Shown here: piece by piece, positions 7,435-16,803 of the stretch | How the letters are laid out: each line of letters opens with the position of its first letter | Position numbering within the stretch: position 1 is the stretch's first letter | Source of the DNA: an uncultured Prochlorococcus sp. | GTDB lineage: Bacteria; Cyanobacteriota; Cyanobacteriia; PCC-6307; Cyanobiaceae | NCBI GenBank assembly: GCA_902622625.1 | Contig: CACNQS010000003.1 | Coordinates: 1 to 64,000, forward strand | DNA length: 64,000 bases | Direction: 5' to 3' | Program-made: the position numbers and the translations under genes | The notes under the pieces: model-generated | What the model saw: only the letters and a program-made list of their open reading frames with translations | The model's database searches: none | Told to the model about the DNA's origin: nothing

Positions 7435-9981
7435 ATGGCTAATCCAATGAATCCCAACGAACCCTTTGATCTACGTTTGCCTACACCAGGCTGCTACCTA
7501 GATCCTGAGAAAGCTGGCATGGATTCTGATGCGGTTTTCCAAGGTATGACAGCCCATCTCTTTTATACTCTTGGAAAGTTAGCTACATCTGCAAGTCCAC
7601 ACGATTTGTACATGGCCTTAAGTTACGCGGTTAAAGATAGGCTAATGACAAGATATTTAGCCAGTCAGGAAGTCATAAGAAAAAAACCGCAAAAAACAGT
7701 GGCCTACTTATCAGCGGAATTTTTAATAGGCCCTCAATTAAGTAATAATCTTCTTAATCTTGGAATAACTCAAGAAGCAGAAGAGGCTTTAAAAAGATTT
7801 GGTATTGAATCATTATCAACAATTCTTGAAGTTGAAGAAGAGCCCGGATTAGGTAATGGTGGTCTTGGCAGACTCGCAGCCTGTTACATGGAATCATTAG
7901 CATCTCTACAGGTTCCAGCTGTTGGGTATGGTATTAGATATGAATTTGGCATATTCAATCAGTTAATTAGGGATGGTTGGCAAGTTGAAGTAACTGACAA
8001 ATGGTTAAAAGGTGGATGGCCATGGGAACTTCCACAACCAGATGAATCATGTTTTGTTGGTTTTGGAGGCAGAACTGAAAGTTATAGAGATGATAAAGGG
8101 AACTACAGATCAAGATGGATCCCTTCAGAACACGCTATTGGAGTACCTCATGATGTTCCAGTTTTAGGTTATAGAGTAAATACATGTGACAGATTAAGAT
8201 TATGGAGAGCTGATGCAACAGAAAGTTTTGACTTTTATGCATTCAATATCGGTGATTATTACGGTGCAGTTGAAGAAAAAGTTGCATCTGAAACTCTTTC
8301 AAAAGTTTTATATCCAAATGATGGGACTGACGAAGGTAGAAGATTAAGACTAAAACAACAACACTTCTTTGTAAGTTGTTCTCTTCAAGATATGTTGAGA
8401 AGCCTTGAAAAAAGATCAATACCAATAACAGAATTCTCTAAGCATTGGACGGTTCAATTGAATGATACCCATCCTGCTATTGCAGTTGCTGAATTGATGC
8501 GACTTCTTATTGACCAATATCAAATAGGATGGGATAAAGCTTGGAATATAACAACCTCCTCAGTTGCTTATACCAACCACACATTATTACCAGAAGCTTT
8601 AGAGAAATGGGATTTAGGGTTATTTAATGATCTTCTACCTCGTCATCTAGAAATTATTTATGAAATTAATTGGAGATTTTTACAACAATTAAGACTCCGT
8701 TATCCCGGTGATGACAAAATCCTTCAAAAACTCTCAATAATTGATGAAGAAGGTTCCAAATCAGTTCGAATGGCTCATTTGGCTACAATAGGAGCTCATC
8801 ACATAAATGGTGTTGCAGCGCTTCACTCAGATTTAATTAAAAGACAACTCCTTCCTGAATTCGCAGCTCTATGGCCTGAAAAATTTACAAATGTAACTAA
8901 TGGAGTTACTCCAAGGAGATGGGTTGCTCTATCAAATCCATCATTATCGAAACTTCTAGAGGAAGAAGTTGGTCCAAATTGGATTACAAATATGGAACTT
9001 CTTAAGAAGTTAGAAGAAAAAAAAGATGATAACAATTTTTTACAAAAATTTGAAGAAACTAAACTAAATGGCAAAAGAAAATTAGCTAGTTTTATACATT
9101 TAAAGACAGGAATACTTGTAGATCCATCAAGTTTATTTGATGTTCAAGTAAAAAGAATTCATCAATATAAAAGGCAACATTTAAATGCTCTCCAAATTAT
9201 TGCTCAATATTTAAGAATCAAAAATGGTAATAACAAGAATGAAGTCCCAAGAACAATAATATTCGGAGGTAAAGCTGCACCAGGTTACTTTATGGCAAAG
9301 CTGATGATTCGCTTTATTAATGGTATTGCTGATGTAGTTAACTCTGATCCAGATATGGATGGCTTGTTAAGAGTTGTTTTTCTACCAGACTATAACGTTA
9401 AACTTGGTGAAATAGTTTATCCCGCTACGGATCTTTCAGAACAAATTTCAACCGCTGGAAAAGAAGCATCTGGAACTGGAAATATGAAGTTCGCTATGAA
9501 TGGCGCGTTAACGATTGGAACCTTAGATGGAGCTAATGTGGAATTAAGAGATCTTGTAAAAAAAGAAAATTTCTTTCTTTTTGGTAAAACTGAAAGCGAA
9601 ATTATGGATTTAAAGAATAATAATTACTCTCCCAAAACATTTATTGATCAATGTCCAGAGCTTAAAGAAGTTATACGCCTGATTGAAATTGGCCACTTTA
9701 GTAATGGGGATAAAGAATTATTTAAACCTTTATTAAATAGCTTGACTGGACATGACCCATTTTTTGTTATGGCTGATTTCGAAAACTACCTAAATAAACA
9801 GGATGTGGTCAGTGAATGCTGGAATAATAAACAATCTTGGAATAAAATGGCATTATTAAATACTGCCAGATCAGGATATTTTTCTTCAGATAGATCTATT
9901 AGAGAGTATTGTCAATCTATTTGGAAAGTTTCTCCAATGCCTGTTGAAATTACTTGTGATGTAGAAGAATTAACTAATTAA
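7435..9981 (+). CDS. glgP: Glycogen phosphorylase
   Basis: Releases glucose 1-phosphate from glycogen, mobilising the carbon stored during the day. I chose the ATG at 7435 (MANPMNPNEPFDLRLP; 848 aa), which fits the usual family length. The frame is open upstream to a TTG at 7312, but that part does not look like the family. The pyridoxal-phosphate site EASGTGNMKFAMNG is present, with the cofactor Lys at residue 685. EEPGLGNGGLGRLAACY, in the N-terminal half, is also typical. The last 8 bases overlap the convergent gene at 9974-10429. Its promoter must lie in 7282-7434, shared with the divergent antiporter. Confidence 0.95.
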   Translation: MANPMNPNEPFDLRLPTPGCYLDPEKAGMDSDAVFQGMTAHLFYTLGKLATSASPHDLYMALSYAVKDRLMTRYLASQEVIRKKPQKTVAYLSAEFLIGPQLSNNLLNLGITQEAEEALKRFGIESLSTILEVEEEPGLGNGGLGRLAACYMESLASLQVPAVGYGIRYEFGIFNQLIRDGWQVEVTDKWLKGGWPWELPQPDESCFVGFGGRTESYRDDKGNYRSRWIPSEHAIGVPHDVPVLGYRVNTCDRLRLWRADATESFDFYAFNIGDYYGAVEEKVASETLSKVLYPNDGTDEGRRLRLKQQHFFVSCSLQDMLRSLEKRSIPITEFSKHWTVQLNDTHPAIAVAELMRLLIDQYQIGWDKAWNITTSSVAYTNHTLLPEALEKWDLGLFNDLLPRHLEIIYEINWRFLQQLRLRYPGDDKILQKLSIIDEEGSKSVRMAHLATIGAHHINGVAALHSDLIKRQLLPEFAALWPEKFTNVTNGVTPRRWVALSNPSLSKLLEEEVGPNWITNMELLKKLEEKKDDNNFLQKFEETKLNGKRKLASFIHLKTGILVDPSSLFDVQVKRIHQYKRQHLNALQIIAQYLRIKNGNNKNEVPRTIIFGGKAAPGYFMAKLMIRFINGIADVVNSDPDMDGLLRVVFLPDYNVKLGEIVYPATDLSEQISTAGKEASGTGNMKFAMNGALTIGTLDGANVELRDLVKKENFFLFGKTESEIMDLKNNNYSPKTFIDQCPELKEVIRLIEIGHFSNGDKELFKPLLNSLTGHDPFFVMADFENYLNKQDVVSECWNNKQSWNKMALLNTARSGYFSSDRSIREYCQSIWKVSPMPVEITCDVEELTN

Positions 9982-10429
9982 TATTTTTCCTATCTGGTGA
10001 ATCTGGGGTTTGATGAAATAATCTATTTAAAATTAATCTATCCATATTTAATGGATCAGGGGCTAATTCATTTGCAACTTCTTTAAATTTTGATTCAATA
10101 TTGTTAGAAATTTTTGTATCAAATATTCTTTCCATTAATGCTTCAATTGAATATAGATAGGCATTAACACACTCAAGTTCATCTAAAGCTTCTGTAATTT
10201 CTGTATCAGAGATATGTTTATCTTCTTGACTGATATCTTCATTTGATTCTCTTTCAGATAATTCTCTCTGCAACTCATCAGTCATCTTAGTACAAAGAGT
10301 TCTGAAAGATTGTATAGATGCCCAATTCAATTCTTGTTGCTGCTTAAAAGTAGGAAATTCTCTAATCAGACGATCGTGCTCTTTATAAAATCTCTTACAA
10401 TCAGAGCATTGGCATGGTTCTTCAGTCAA
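9974..10429 (-). CDS. Hypothetical protein with CxCxxC N-terminus
   Basis: Not recognised. 151 aa, acidic, mostly predicted helical, with no membrane segment. It begins MTEEPCQCSDCKRFYKEH, where three closely spaced Cys (6, 8, 11) could bind a metal. The middle (60-90) is Glu/Ser/Asp-rich and likely flexible. The start is TTG at 10429; no ATG lies between it and the Cys motif, so the TTG start is favoured. The 3' end overlaps glgP by 8 bp tail to tail. It follows the gene at 10461-10793 by 31 bp on the same strand and is probably co-transcribed with it. Confidence 0.65.
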   Translation of the reverse strand: MTEEPCQCSDCKRFYKEHDRLIREFPTFKQQQELNWASIQSFRTLCTKMTDELQRELSERESNEDISQEDKHISDTEITEALDELECVNAYLYSIEALMERIFDTKISNNIESKFKEVANELAPDPLNMDRLILNRLFHQTPDSPDRKNIN

Positions 10430-10460
10430 AAGAAAATATAATTCTTTTTATATCATCTCA

Positions 10461-10793
10461 CTATTTAGGCAAAATTGTAGGGCCATCCAATAATTCGTCA
10501 TTTTCATCGAGTGAATCTGGACTATCTGGCAAAGGTATCTCAATACTAGTAACCAAATTAATAACATCTCTTAGTCTCATAGAATCAGCAAACCATCCCA
10601 TTGCTTGCTCGGCATCACCTCTTTTTTCAGCATCATTTGCTTGGTCTTCGTGAGCTTCTGCCAATAGAGCAAGCCAGCAAAGGCATCTTGCTTGAACTAT
10701 TGAAAGATCTAAATCATTAGGTTGGGATTTAGAAATACGTTCATGCTCTTGTTGAATTAAAAGTTTTAAACGCATATCATGCAACTTAGCCAT
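10461..10793 (-). CDS. Conserved hypothetical protein, helical
   Basis: Not recognised. 110 aa. Residues 1-80 are predicted alpha-helical with a TPR-like look (ARCLCWLALLAEAHEDQANDAEKRGD). They are followed by a Pro/Asp-rich acidic tail (IPLPDSPDSLDENDELLDGP). No signal peptide or membrane segment. The ATG at 10793 is the only sensible start. The gene lies upstream of the CxCxxC protein on the same strand, 77 bp from the tRNA-Arg gene. Together the two genes fill the space between glgP and the RNA-processing patch. Confidence 0.65.
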   Translation of the reverse strand: MAKLHDMRLKLLIQQEHERISKSQPNDLDLSIVQARCLCWLALLAEAHEDQANDAEKRGDAEQAMGWFADSMRLRDVINLVTSIEIPLPDSPDSLDENDELLDGPTILPK

Positions 10794-10870
10794 AAAAGAT
10801 TTACTACTAACTATACGCTAGCTAGAGAGTAGCAAGTTTGCACACATACTACATATAGTTTTTATTTTTA

Positions 10871-10944
<74 letters not shown>

Positions 10945-10981
10945 AATAGATGATTTTTGGAGTATTAAGCATTATGCTAAA

Positions 10982-11359
10982 TGAAAGCAGGAGAGGCAAT
11001 CGCAAGAAAGTTTTATTTTGGAAACAAAATAAAACTTTCTTGAGGAAAGTCCGGGCTCCCACATGGTCAGGCTTGCTGGGTAATTCCCAGTGCGGGAAAC
11101 CGTGAGGATAGTGCCACAGAAACATACCGCCTAATACTTTATGTATGGCAAGGGTGCAAGGGTGTGGTAAGAGCGCACCAGCAACATTGAGAAGTGTTGG
11201 CTAGGTAAACCCCGGCTGGGAGCAAGGCTTAGTAGATTTATGACCGTTACACAATCTACTTTTAAGCGCCGCTTGAGACTGTGAAGTAATTCCAGTCCTA
11301 GATAGATGATTGCCCATCTTAATTAAGATGAACAGAACCCGGCTTATGACCTGCTTTTT
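10982..11359 (+). ncRNA. rnpB: RNase P RNA (type A)
   Basis: Catalytic RNA that trims tRNA 5' leaders. Conserved core segments are visible: GAGGAAAGTCCGGGCTCCC near 11042-11060, AGTGCCACAGAAACATACCGCC near 11109-11130, GGTAAGAGCGCACCAGCAA near 11165, and ACAGAACCCGGCTTATGAC near the 3' end. Helix P1 forms from AAAGCAGG (10984-10991) and CCTGCTTT (11350-11357), which sets the ends to within a few bases. The P3 arm is a perfect 17-bp stem (11004-11020 with 11025-11041) capped by GAAA. The RNase III start codon follows only 24 bp after the 3' end. Confidence 0.96.
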
Positions 11360-11382
11360 AATTTTTGTGTTATTCAAATCAG

Positions 11383-12132
11383 ATGACAAATATAATTAAC
11401 GCAAAGAGAATTAATCAAATAACTAATTTTTTAAAGTCTTTAAATATTAAATCAAAAAGATTTTCTGAAATAATTAAAACTCAAAATATTTCAATTATTC
11501 AAGATTTTAATCAAGCATTTATCCACTCCTCAGAGGATAAAATATTCAATTATGAAAAACTGGAATTTTTCGGAGATGCAGTACTCAGATTAGCTGCGTC
11601 TAATTTTATTGAAAAAAAATATCCTCAAATGAGTGTAGGAGAAAGATCAGAGCTAAGAGCACAAATTGTAAGTGATGAATGGTTAACTAAATTAGGGAAA
11701 AAAATTGATATAGAAAAATTAATAATTAAAGGTCCTAAAGCTCTTGGTGATGAAAATTCAAAAAATACTATTATTGGTGAAGCTACAGAAGCTTTAATCG
11801 GTGCTCTTTACAAGTGCTTTAATTCCATTCAGGAAGTAAATCTTTGGTTAGATGATATTTGGGAGGAAGATTCAGAAATATTTTTAAAAGCTCCATATAA
11901 ATTCAAATCTAAAACAGTATTGCAAGAGTGGTGTCAAAGTAAAGGTTTTGATTTACCAGTCTATAAAATAATTGAAGTCTCAAAGAAAAATGGTGACCCT
12001 AAAAGATTTTCTTGCGATATATTTATCGAAGGATTTAAAGAATCATCTGCATTCGGCAAGTCCCATAAACAAGCAGAAACAAATGCAGCAAGAGTTTTGA
12101 TAGAGAAATTTATTACTATAGGTAAAATATAA
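11383..12132 (+). CDS. rnc: Ribonuclease III
   Basis: Cleaves double-stranded RNA in rRNA precursors and structured mRNAs. 249 aa from the ATG at 11383. The endonuclease domain carries the signature YEKLEFFGDAVLRL (58-71; metal ligands Glu61, Asp65). The second metal site reads GEATEALIGALY (132-143). Here Glu133 stands where the E. coli enzyme has Asp114, while Glu136 matches Glu117. The C-terminal half (about 178-245) is a double-stranded RNA-binding domain ending GKSHKQAETNAARVLIEKF. It lies directly behind rnpB with no visible terminator between and ends 2 bp from convergent ndhS. Confidence 0.95.
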   Translation: MTNIINAKRINQITNFLKSLNIKSKRFSEIIKTQNISIIQDFNQAFIHSSEDKIFNYEKLEFFGDAVLRLAASNFIEKKYPQMSVGERSELRAQIVSDEWLTKLGKKIDIEKLIIKGPKALGDENSKNTIIGEATEALIGALYKCFNSIQEVNLWLDDIWEEDSEIFLKAPYKFKSKTVLQEWCQSKGFDLPVYKIIEVSKKNGDPKRFSCDIFIEGFKESSAFGKSHKQAETNAARVLIEKFITIGKI

Positions 12133-12134
12133 TT

Positions 12135-12320
12135 TTATACTATTTCTAAATTTGTTAGCTGAAAAGTTATGAGTTTATCCCAATTACCTCCCTCAAAAAG
12201 AACCGCAGCTCTTTTTTTTGTAACTCTTTGTACAAACCCTTTATATCCTCTATAGATAGAATTAATGTCTTTTACAACAACAAAAGATCCAGGGAGTATA
12301 GGTTTAGTAGATAATTCCAT
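12135..12320 (-). CDS. ndhS: NAD(P)H dehydrogenase-like complex subunit NdhS
   Basis: Ferredoxin-docking subunit of the thylakoid NDH-1 complex (CRR31 in plants), used in cyclic electron flow around photosystem I. 61 aa with an SH3-like fold. [12 protein letters not shown] (7-18), [12 protein letters not shown] and [19 protein letters not shown] match the family. The length suits the short cyanobacterial form. Its start codon lies only 24 bp from the divergent rimM start codon, so the two promoters must intrude on coding sequence. Confidence 0.9.
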   Translation of the reverse strand: MELSTKPILPGSFVVVKDINSIYRGYKGFVQRVTKKRAAVLFEGGNWDKLITFQLTNLEIV

Positions 12321-12344
12321 AAAAGACTCTTTCTAATACAATAT

Positions 12345-12884
12345 ATGATAAATAAAAAAGAATGGTTGACTGTCGGTTTGATAACATCATGTCATGGAAT
12401 TAATGGACAGGTAAAGGTTAAATCTCTAAGTGATTTTGAAGAAAGATTTTTAAAGCCAGGAATTAGATGGTTACAACAAGAAAATGAACCTCCTTCAAAA
12501 ATAGAACTTATATCTGGTTACAAACTGCCTGGCAAAGAAATCTTCATAGTTAAGTTCCAAGGAATAAATACGAGAAATCATGCAGAGCAATTGAAAAAAT
12601 TTAAAATTCTTGTAAAAGCCGAAACACTTCCCAAATTAAAAAAAGAAGAATTCCACTTGTTAGAACTTGTAAATCTGGAGGTAAAGACTTTTGAAGGTGA
12701 TGAATTAAAAAAAATTGGGAAAGTTATCAATTTAGAAAATGAAAAAAATAATTTACTTGTTATAGAACTTTTTAAAAATAAAAAAAAAGTTCTTATACCA
12801 TTTGTTAAAGAAATAGTCCCATTAATAGATATAAAAAATAATTTTCTGATCATCAATCCTCCAAATGGACTTTTAGAGCTATAA
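12345..12884 (+). CDS. rimM: Ribosome maturation factor RimM
   Basis: Assists assembly of the 30S subunit head through S19. 179 aa with an N-terminal RimM domain ([50 protein letters not shown]) and a C-terminal PRC-barrel ([20 protein letters not shown]). The ATG at 12345 gives the usual start just before the first strand. Divergent from ndhS by 24 bp and convergent with glmS 30 bp away. Together with rnpB and rnc it forms a patch devoted to RNA and ribosome maturation. Confidence 0.93.
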   Translation: MINKKEWLTVGLITSCHGINGQVKVKSLSDFEERFLKPGIRWLQQENEPPSKIELISGYKLPGKEIFIVKFQGINTRNHAEQLKKFKILVKAETLPKLKKEEFHLLELVNLEVKTFEGDELKKIGKVINLENEKNNLLVIELFKNKKKVLIPFVKEIVPLIDIKNNFLIINPPNGLLEL

Positions 12885-12914
12885 ATTAAAAAAATAAAAT
12901 TTTTAAGAAACTAA

Positions 12915-14810
12915 TTATTCAACAGTTACACTTTTAGCTAAATTTCTTGGCTGATCCACGTCAAGTCCCCTATGAGATGCAATATGGTAACTCAATAATT
13001 GTAAAGGCAGTATATTAAGTAGAGGTGAAATCCATTCATTAGAGGAAGGAACTTTCATTAAATAATCAAAGATTTCAGTTCCCTTGCAATCAGGAGCAAT
13101 CCCAATCAAGTATGCATCTCTAGCTTTTGCTTCTTGAGCATTACTGATAACTTTATCAAAAACCTCACCAGGGGAGGCGATAGAAATTACAGGTACTTTT
13201 TTGTCTAACAAAGCTATTGGACCATGTTTCATTTCTCCAGCGGGATATCCAGCTGCATGAATGTAACTGATTTCTTTAAGTTTTAACGCGCCTTCAAGGG
13301 CAATAGGATAATTTATTCCTCTTCCTAAGAAAATAACATCTTTAATATTAAAAAAGTCATGTGCTAGCTTTTCTGAAGATTTGTTATGTTTCTCTATGAG
13401 ATCTTCCAGTAATGGCGGAAGATTTTTAAGTTCGTTAATTAATTTATCTATTTCTTCAGAACTTTGATTACCTTTAATTTGAGCAAATTTTATGGCTAAT
13501 CCATAAAAAGAAAGTAATTGAGCAAAAAAAGTTTTTGTTGCTGCAACTCCAACTTCTATTCCTGCGCAGATGTCAATTATATTGGAGACCTGCCTTCCTA
13601 TGGAACTATCTTTTCTATTTGTTATTGCAATAAGATTGGGTTTAAATTTTTCATTTTCAATTGAAGAACGTCTTTTAATTTCCATATCCATAGCCGCGAT
13701 TGTATCAGCGGTCTCTCCGGATTGAGTGACTCCAATAGTCAATGTATTTGGCAATAGTGGAGGTGGTGAATATCGAAATTCGCTTGCAAAAAAGACATTT
13801 GAAGGGATACCTGAAAATTGTTCTAATAAAAAGCTGCCCACCATTGCAGCATGTTTACTTGTACCACAAGCAATAATTTCAATTCTTTCTATTGATTCAA
13901 AAAACTTTGTATCAAATGGATAGTTGATTTGATATTGACCATTATCTGAGTTCTTAATTAAATAATTTTCCAACCAGTTTTTTGCAGTCTGTGGCTGATC
14001 ATATATTTCTTTCAACATGTAATGTTTGAAATTCATCTTATCCATTATTTGCTCTGAGACTTTTAAAGAAACAGGATTTCTATATTGTCTTTCGTTGCTT
14101 GAGTCATATATTTCAATTCCAAGTGGAGTCAACAAAGCTATTTCTTCATCCTCCATAGGCAAAATAATATTCGTAAAGTTTGCAATAGCTGGAGTATCGC
14201 TAGCACAAATAAATTCTCCTTCACCCAAACCAATAATCAAGGGCGCTTGTCTTCTTGTAACTACTAAGGAGGTTGGAGCACCAGACCATAAAACTGCTAA
14301 AGCATAAGATCCTTCTAAATCCGATAATACATTTCTTACAGCTACTAATAATGTTGACCCATTATTCTCAAGATTAAGTTTACTTAATGTACTTAACTCT
14401 CTTTGAATTAGATGGGGAATTACCTCGGTATCTGTATCAGAATTAAAAATAATGCCCTCTTCCTCTAATTTATTTTTTAAATCTTGAAAATTTTCAATAA
14501 TGCCATTTTGAACTACTGCTATATTTCCTGAACTATCTGTATGAGGATGTGCATTTTTAACCACAGGTTTTCCATGTGTTGCCCATCTAGTATGTCCTAT
14601 ACCTACAGTTCCAGGTATATTATGATCATTAATATTATTTATTAAATTCTTTAGTTTTCCTTCTGCTTTTTCACAAGAAATACAATTATTTTCTGAATTT
14701 ATTATTGCAATTCCGGCCGAATCATAACCTCTATATTCAAGTTTTTCTAAACCATTAAGTAATAATGGTAAAGCTTTTTTATATCCAGTTACAGCAACTA
14801 TTCCACACAT
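12915..14810 (-). CDS. glmS: Glutamine-fructose-6-phosphate aminotransferase
   Basis: Makes glucosamine 6-phosphate from fructose 6-phosphate and glutamine, the entry to peptidoglycan and lipopolysaccharide amino sugars. 631 aa. The N-terminal nucleophile is Cys2 (MCGIVAVTGY), and the glutaminase domain includes YRGYDSAGIA and GHTRWATHG. Two SIS sugar-isomerase domains follow (EIIACGTSKHAAMV; FLGRGINYPIALEGALKLKE). The C-terminus is the canonical DQPRNLAKSVTVE. The ATG at 14810 is required by the Cys2 rule. An inverted repeat lies directly upstream (14814-14845). No glmS ribozyme is recognisable. Confidence 0.97.
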   Translation of the reverse strand: MCGIVAVTGYKKALPLLLNGLEKLEYRGYDSAGIAIINSENNCISCEKAEGKLKNLINNINDHNIPGTVGIGHTRWATHGKPVVKNAHPHTDSSGNIAVVQNGIIENFQDLKNKLEEEGIIFNSDTDTEVIPHLIQRELSTLSKLNLENNGSTLLVAVRNVLSDLEGSYALAVLWSGAPTSLVVTRRQAPLIIGLGEGEFICASDTPAIANFTNIILPMEDEEIALLTPLGIEIYDSSNERQYRNPVSLKVSEQIMDKMNFKHYMLKEIYDQPQTAKNWLENYLIKNSDNGQYQINYPFDTKFFESIERIEIIACGTSKHAAMVGSFLLEQFSGIPSNVFFASEFRYSPPPLLPNTLTIGVTQSGETADTIAAMDMEIKRRSSIENEKFKPNLIAITNRKDSSIGRQVSNIIDICAGIEVGVAATKTFFAQLLSFYGLAIKFAQIKGNQSSEEIDKLINELKNLPPLLEDLIEKHNKSSEKLAHDFFNIKDVIFLGRGINYPIALEGALKLKEISYIHAAGYPAGEMKHGPIALLDKKVPVISIASPGEVFDKVISNAQEAKARDAYLIGIAPDCKGTEIFDYLMKVPSSNEWISPLLNILPLQLLSYHIASHRGLDVDQPRNLAKSVTVE

Positions 14811-14813
14811 ACA

Positions 14814-14845
14814 GGTTTTTTTTTCAATTATATTGAAATAAAACC
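14814..14845 (-). repeat. Inverted repeat upstream of glmS
   Basis: On the minus strand, GGTTTT and AAAACC flank an inner stem TTTCAAT / ATTGAAA with a 3-nt loop. This gives an AU-rich hairpin ending 3 bp before the glmS start codon. It also lies in the path of transcripts leaving psaC. No T-tract follows on the minus strand, so it is not a standard terminator. It may be an RNA structure over the glmS start region or an operator. Confidence 0.35.
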
Positions 14846-14890
14846 CGTATTTACTAAAACATGGACTCTCTTAAAACTGCACTATAAAAA

Positions 14891-15178
<288 letters not shown>

Positions 15179-15269
15179 TTACAAAGAAATTAAAAAAATT
15201 AAGATATGCTTCACTCTTGTTAACTCTAGGGCATAAAATCATATAGATAATTAGTAATTTCCATAAACT

Positions 15270-15509
15270 ATGTCACAAGAAATCCTCGAACAAGTATGTT
15301 CTATTGTTTCAGAACAATTAAGTGTAGAAGCAGGAGAAGTCAAATCAGATTCAAATTTCCAAAATGATTTAGGTGCTGATTCACTAGATACTGTTGAATT
15401 AGTAATGGCTCTTGAAGAAGCGTTTGATATTGAAATTCCTGATGAAGCAGCTGAAGGAATAGCTACTGTTGGCGATGCAGTAAAATTCATCGAAGAAAAA
15501 AAAGGTTAG
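15270..15509 (+). CDS. acpP: Acyl carrier protein
   Basis: Carries growing acyl chains on a phosphopantetheine arm in fatty acid synthesis. 79 aa, strongly acidic. The attachment Ser38 lies in [17 protein letters not shown]. Length and charge are typical. It is followed by fabF after 6 bp, so the two are co-transcribed, and divergent from psaC. The order psaC / acpP-fabF-tkt is common in marine picocyanobacteria. Confidence 0.97.
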   Translation: MSQEILEQVCSIVSEQLSVEAGEVKSDSNFQNDLGADSLDTVELVMALEEAFDIEIPDEAAEGIATVGDAVKFIEEKKG

Positions 15510-15515
15510 TATAGG

Positions 15516-16760
15516 ATGCCAAATTTCCATCGAGTAGTTATTACTGGTATCGGAGCAGTTACTCCAATTGGTAATAACATTGATGAATATTTAGTCGGTC
15601 TTCAAACAGGTACTAATGGGGTTTCAGATATTACTCTCTTTGATCCTGAACAACATCCCTGCAAATTTGCTGCAGAAGTAAAAAATCTTCAATCTGAAAA
15701 TTTTATTGAAGCTAAAGAATCCAAAAGATGGGATCGTTTTTCCCAGTTTGGAGTTATTGCTGCAAAGCAAGCCTTTAATGATTCTGGACTTGAAATTACT
15801 GAAGCTAATGCATCAAGAATTGGAGTGATTATTGGTTCTGGTGTTGGAGGCTTATTAACTATGGAAAGTCAAGCTCAAATATTGAGTCACAAAGGGCCTA
15901 AAAGAGTAAGTCCATTTACAGTCCCAATGATGATTCCAAACATGGCCACTGGTTTGGCTGCAATCGCTTTGGGTGCAAAAGGACCAAGTTCCTCTGTTTC
16001 CACCGCTTGCGCTGCCGGTTCAAATGCAATTGGTGATTCTTTTAGATTACTCCAACTTGGAAAAGCAGATGCAATGATCTGTGGGGGAGCAGAAGCAAGT
16101 ATTACGCCTCTCGGAGTAGCTGGTTTTGCGAGTGCCAAAGCTCTTTCTTCCAGAAATGAAAGCCCTCAAACTGCTAGCAGACCTTTTGACGCAGAAAGAG
16201 ATGGATTTGTTATTGGAGAGGGATCTGGAATTCTTGTTTTAGAAACTCTAGAAAATGCACAAAAAAGGAATGCGAGAATTTATGCGGAAATAATTGGTTA
16301 TGGAACAACATGTGATGCTCATCATATAACTGCTCCATCTCCAGGCGGGATTGGAGGCGCCGAAGCTATCAAATTAGCAATTGAAGACGCTTGTCTTAGC
16401 CTTGAAAAAGTTGATTACATAAATGCTCATGGAACAAGTACATCGGCTAATGATAAAAATGAAACTTCTGCAATTAAATCTATTTTTAGAGACAGATCTT
16501 ACCTCATTCCTGTAAGCTCTACTAAGTCGATGACAGGTCATCTCCTAGGAGGCTCAGGAGGTATAGAAGCTGTAGCTTGTATACTTTCTTTGACACATAA
16601 TTTTATCCCTCCTACAATTAACTACGTCAATCGAGATCCTGAATGTGATCTTGATTATGTACCAAATAATGCAAGAGAAGCTCAATTAGGAGTTGCTCTT
16701 TCTAATTCTTTCGGCTTTGGTGGTCACAATGTTTGCCTTGCTTTCAGCAAAATGAATTGA
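15516..16760 (+). CDS. fabF: 3-oxoacyl-ACP synthase II
   Basis: Elongates acyl-ACP by decarboxylative condensation with malonyl-ACP. 414 aa thiolase fold. The Cys-His-His catalytic set is complete: Cys165 in [11 protein letters not shown], His305 in [11 protein letters not shown] and His342 in [11 protein letters not shown]. The C-terminal [10 protein letters not shown] motif is present. ATG at 15516, 6 bp after acpP. Transketolase follows after 43 bp on the same strand. Confidence 0.97.
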   Translation: MPNFHRVVITGIGAVTPIGNNIDEYLVGLQTGTNGVSDITLFDPEQHPCKFAAEVKNLQSENFIEAKESKRWDRFSQFGVIAAKQAFNDSGLEITEANASRIGVIIGSGVGGLLTMESQAQILSHKGPKRVSPFTVPMMIPNMATGLAAIALGAKGPSSSVSTACAAGSNAIGDSFRLLQLGKADAMICGGAEASITPLGVAGFASAKALSSRNESPQTASRPFDAERDGFVIGEGSGILVLETLENAQKRNARIYAEIIGYGTTCDAHHITAPSPGGIGGAEAIKLAIEDACLSLEKVDYINAHGTSTSANDKNETSAIKSIFRDRSYLIPVSSTKSMTGHLLGGSGGIEAVACILSLTHNFIPPTINYVNRDPECDLDYVPNNAREAQLGVALSNSFGFGGHNVCLAFSKMN

Positions 16761-16803
16761 AGACAACCAATTCTGTATTTCCAACTTAACTTACTTTAAA
16801 ACA

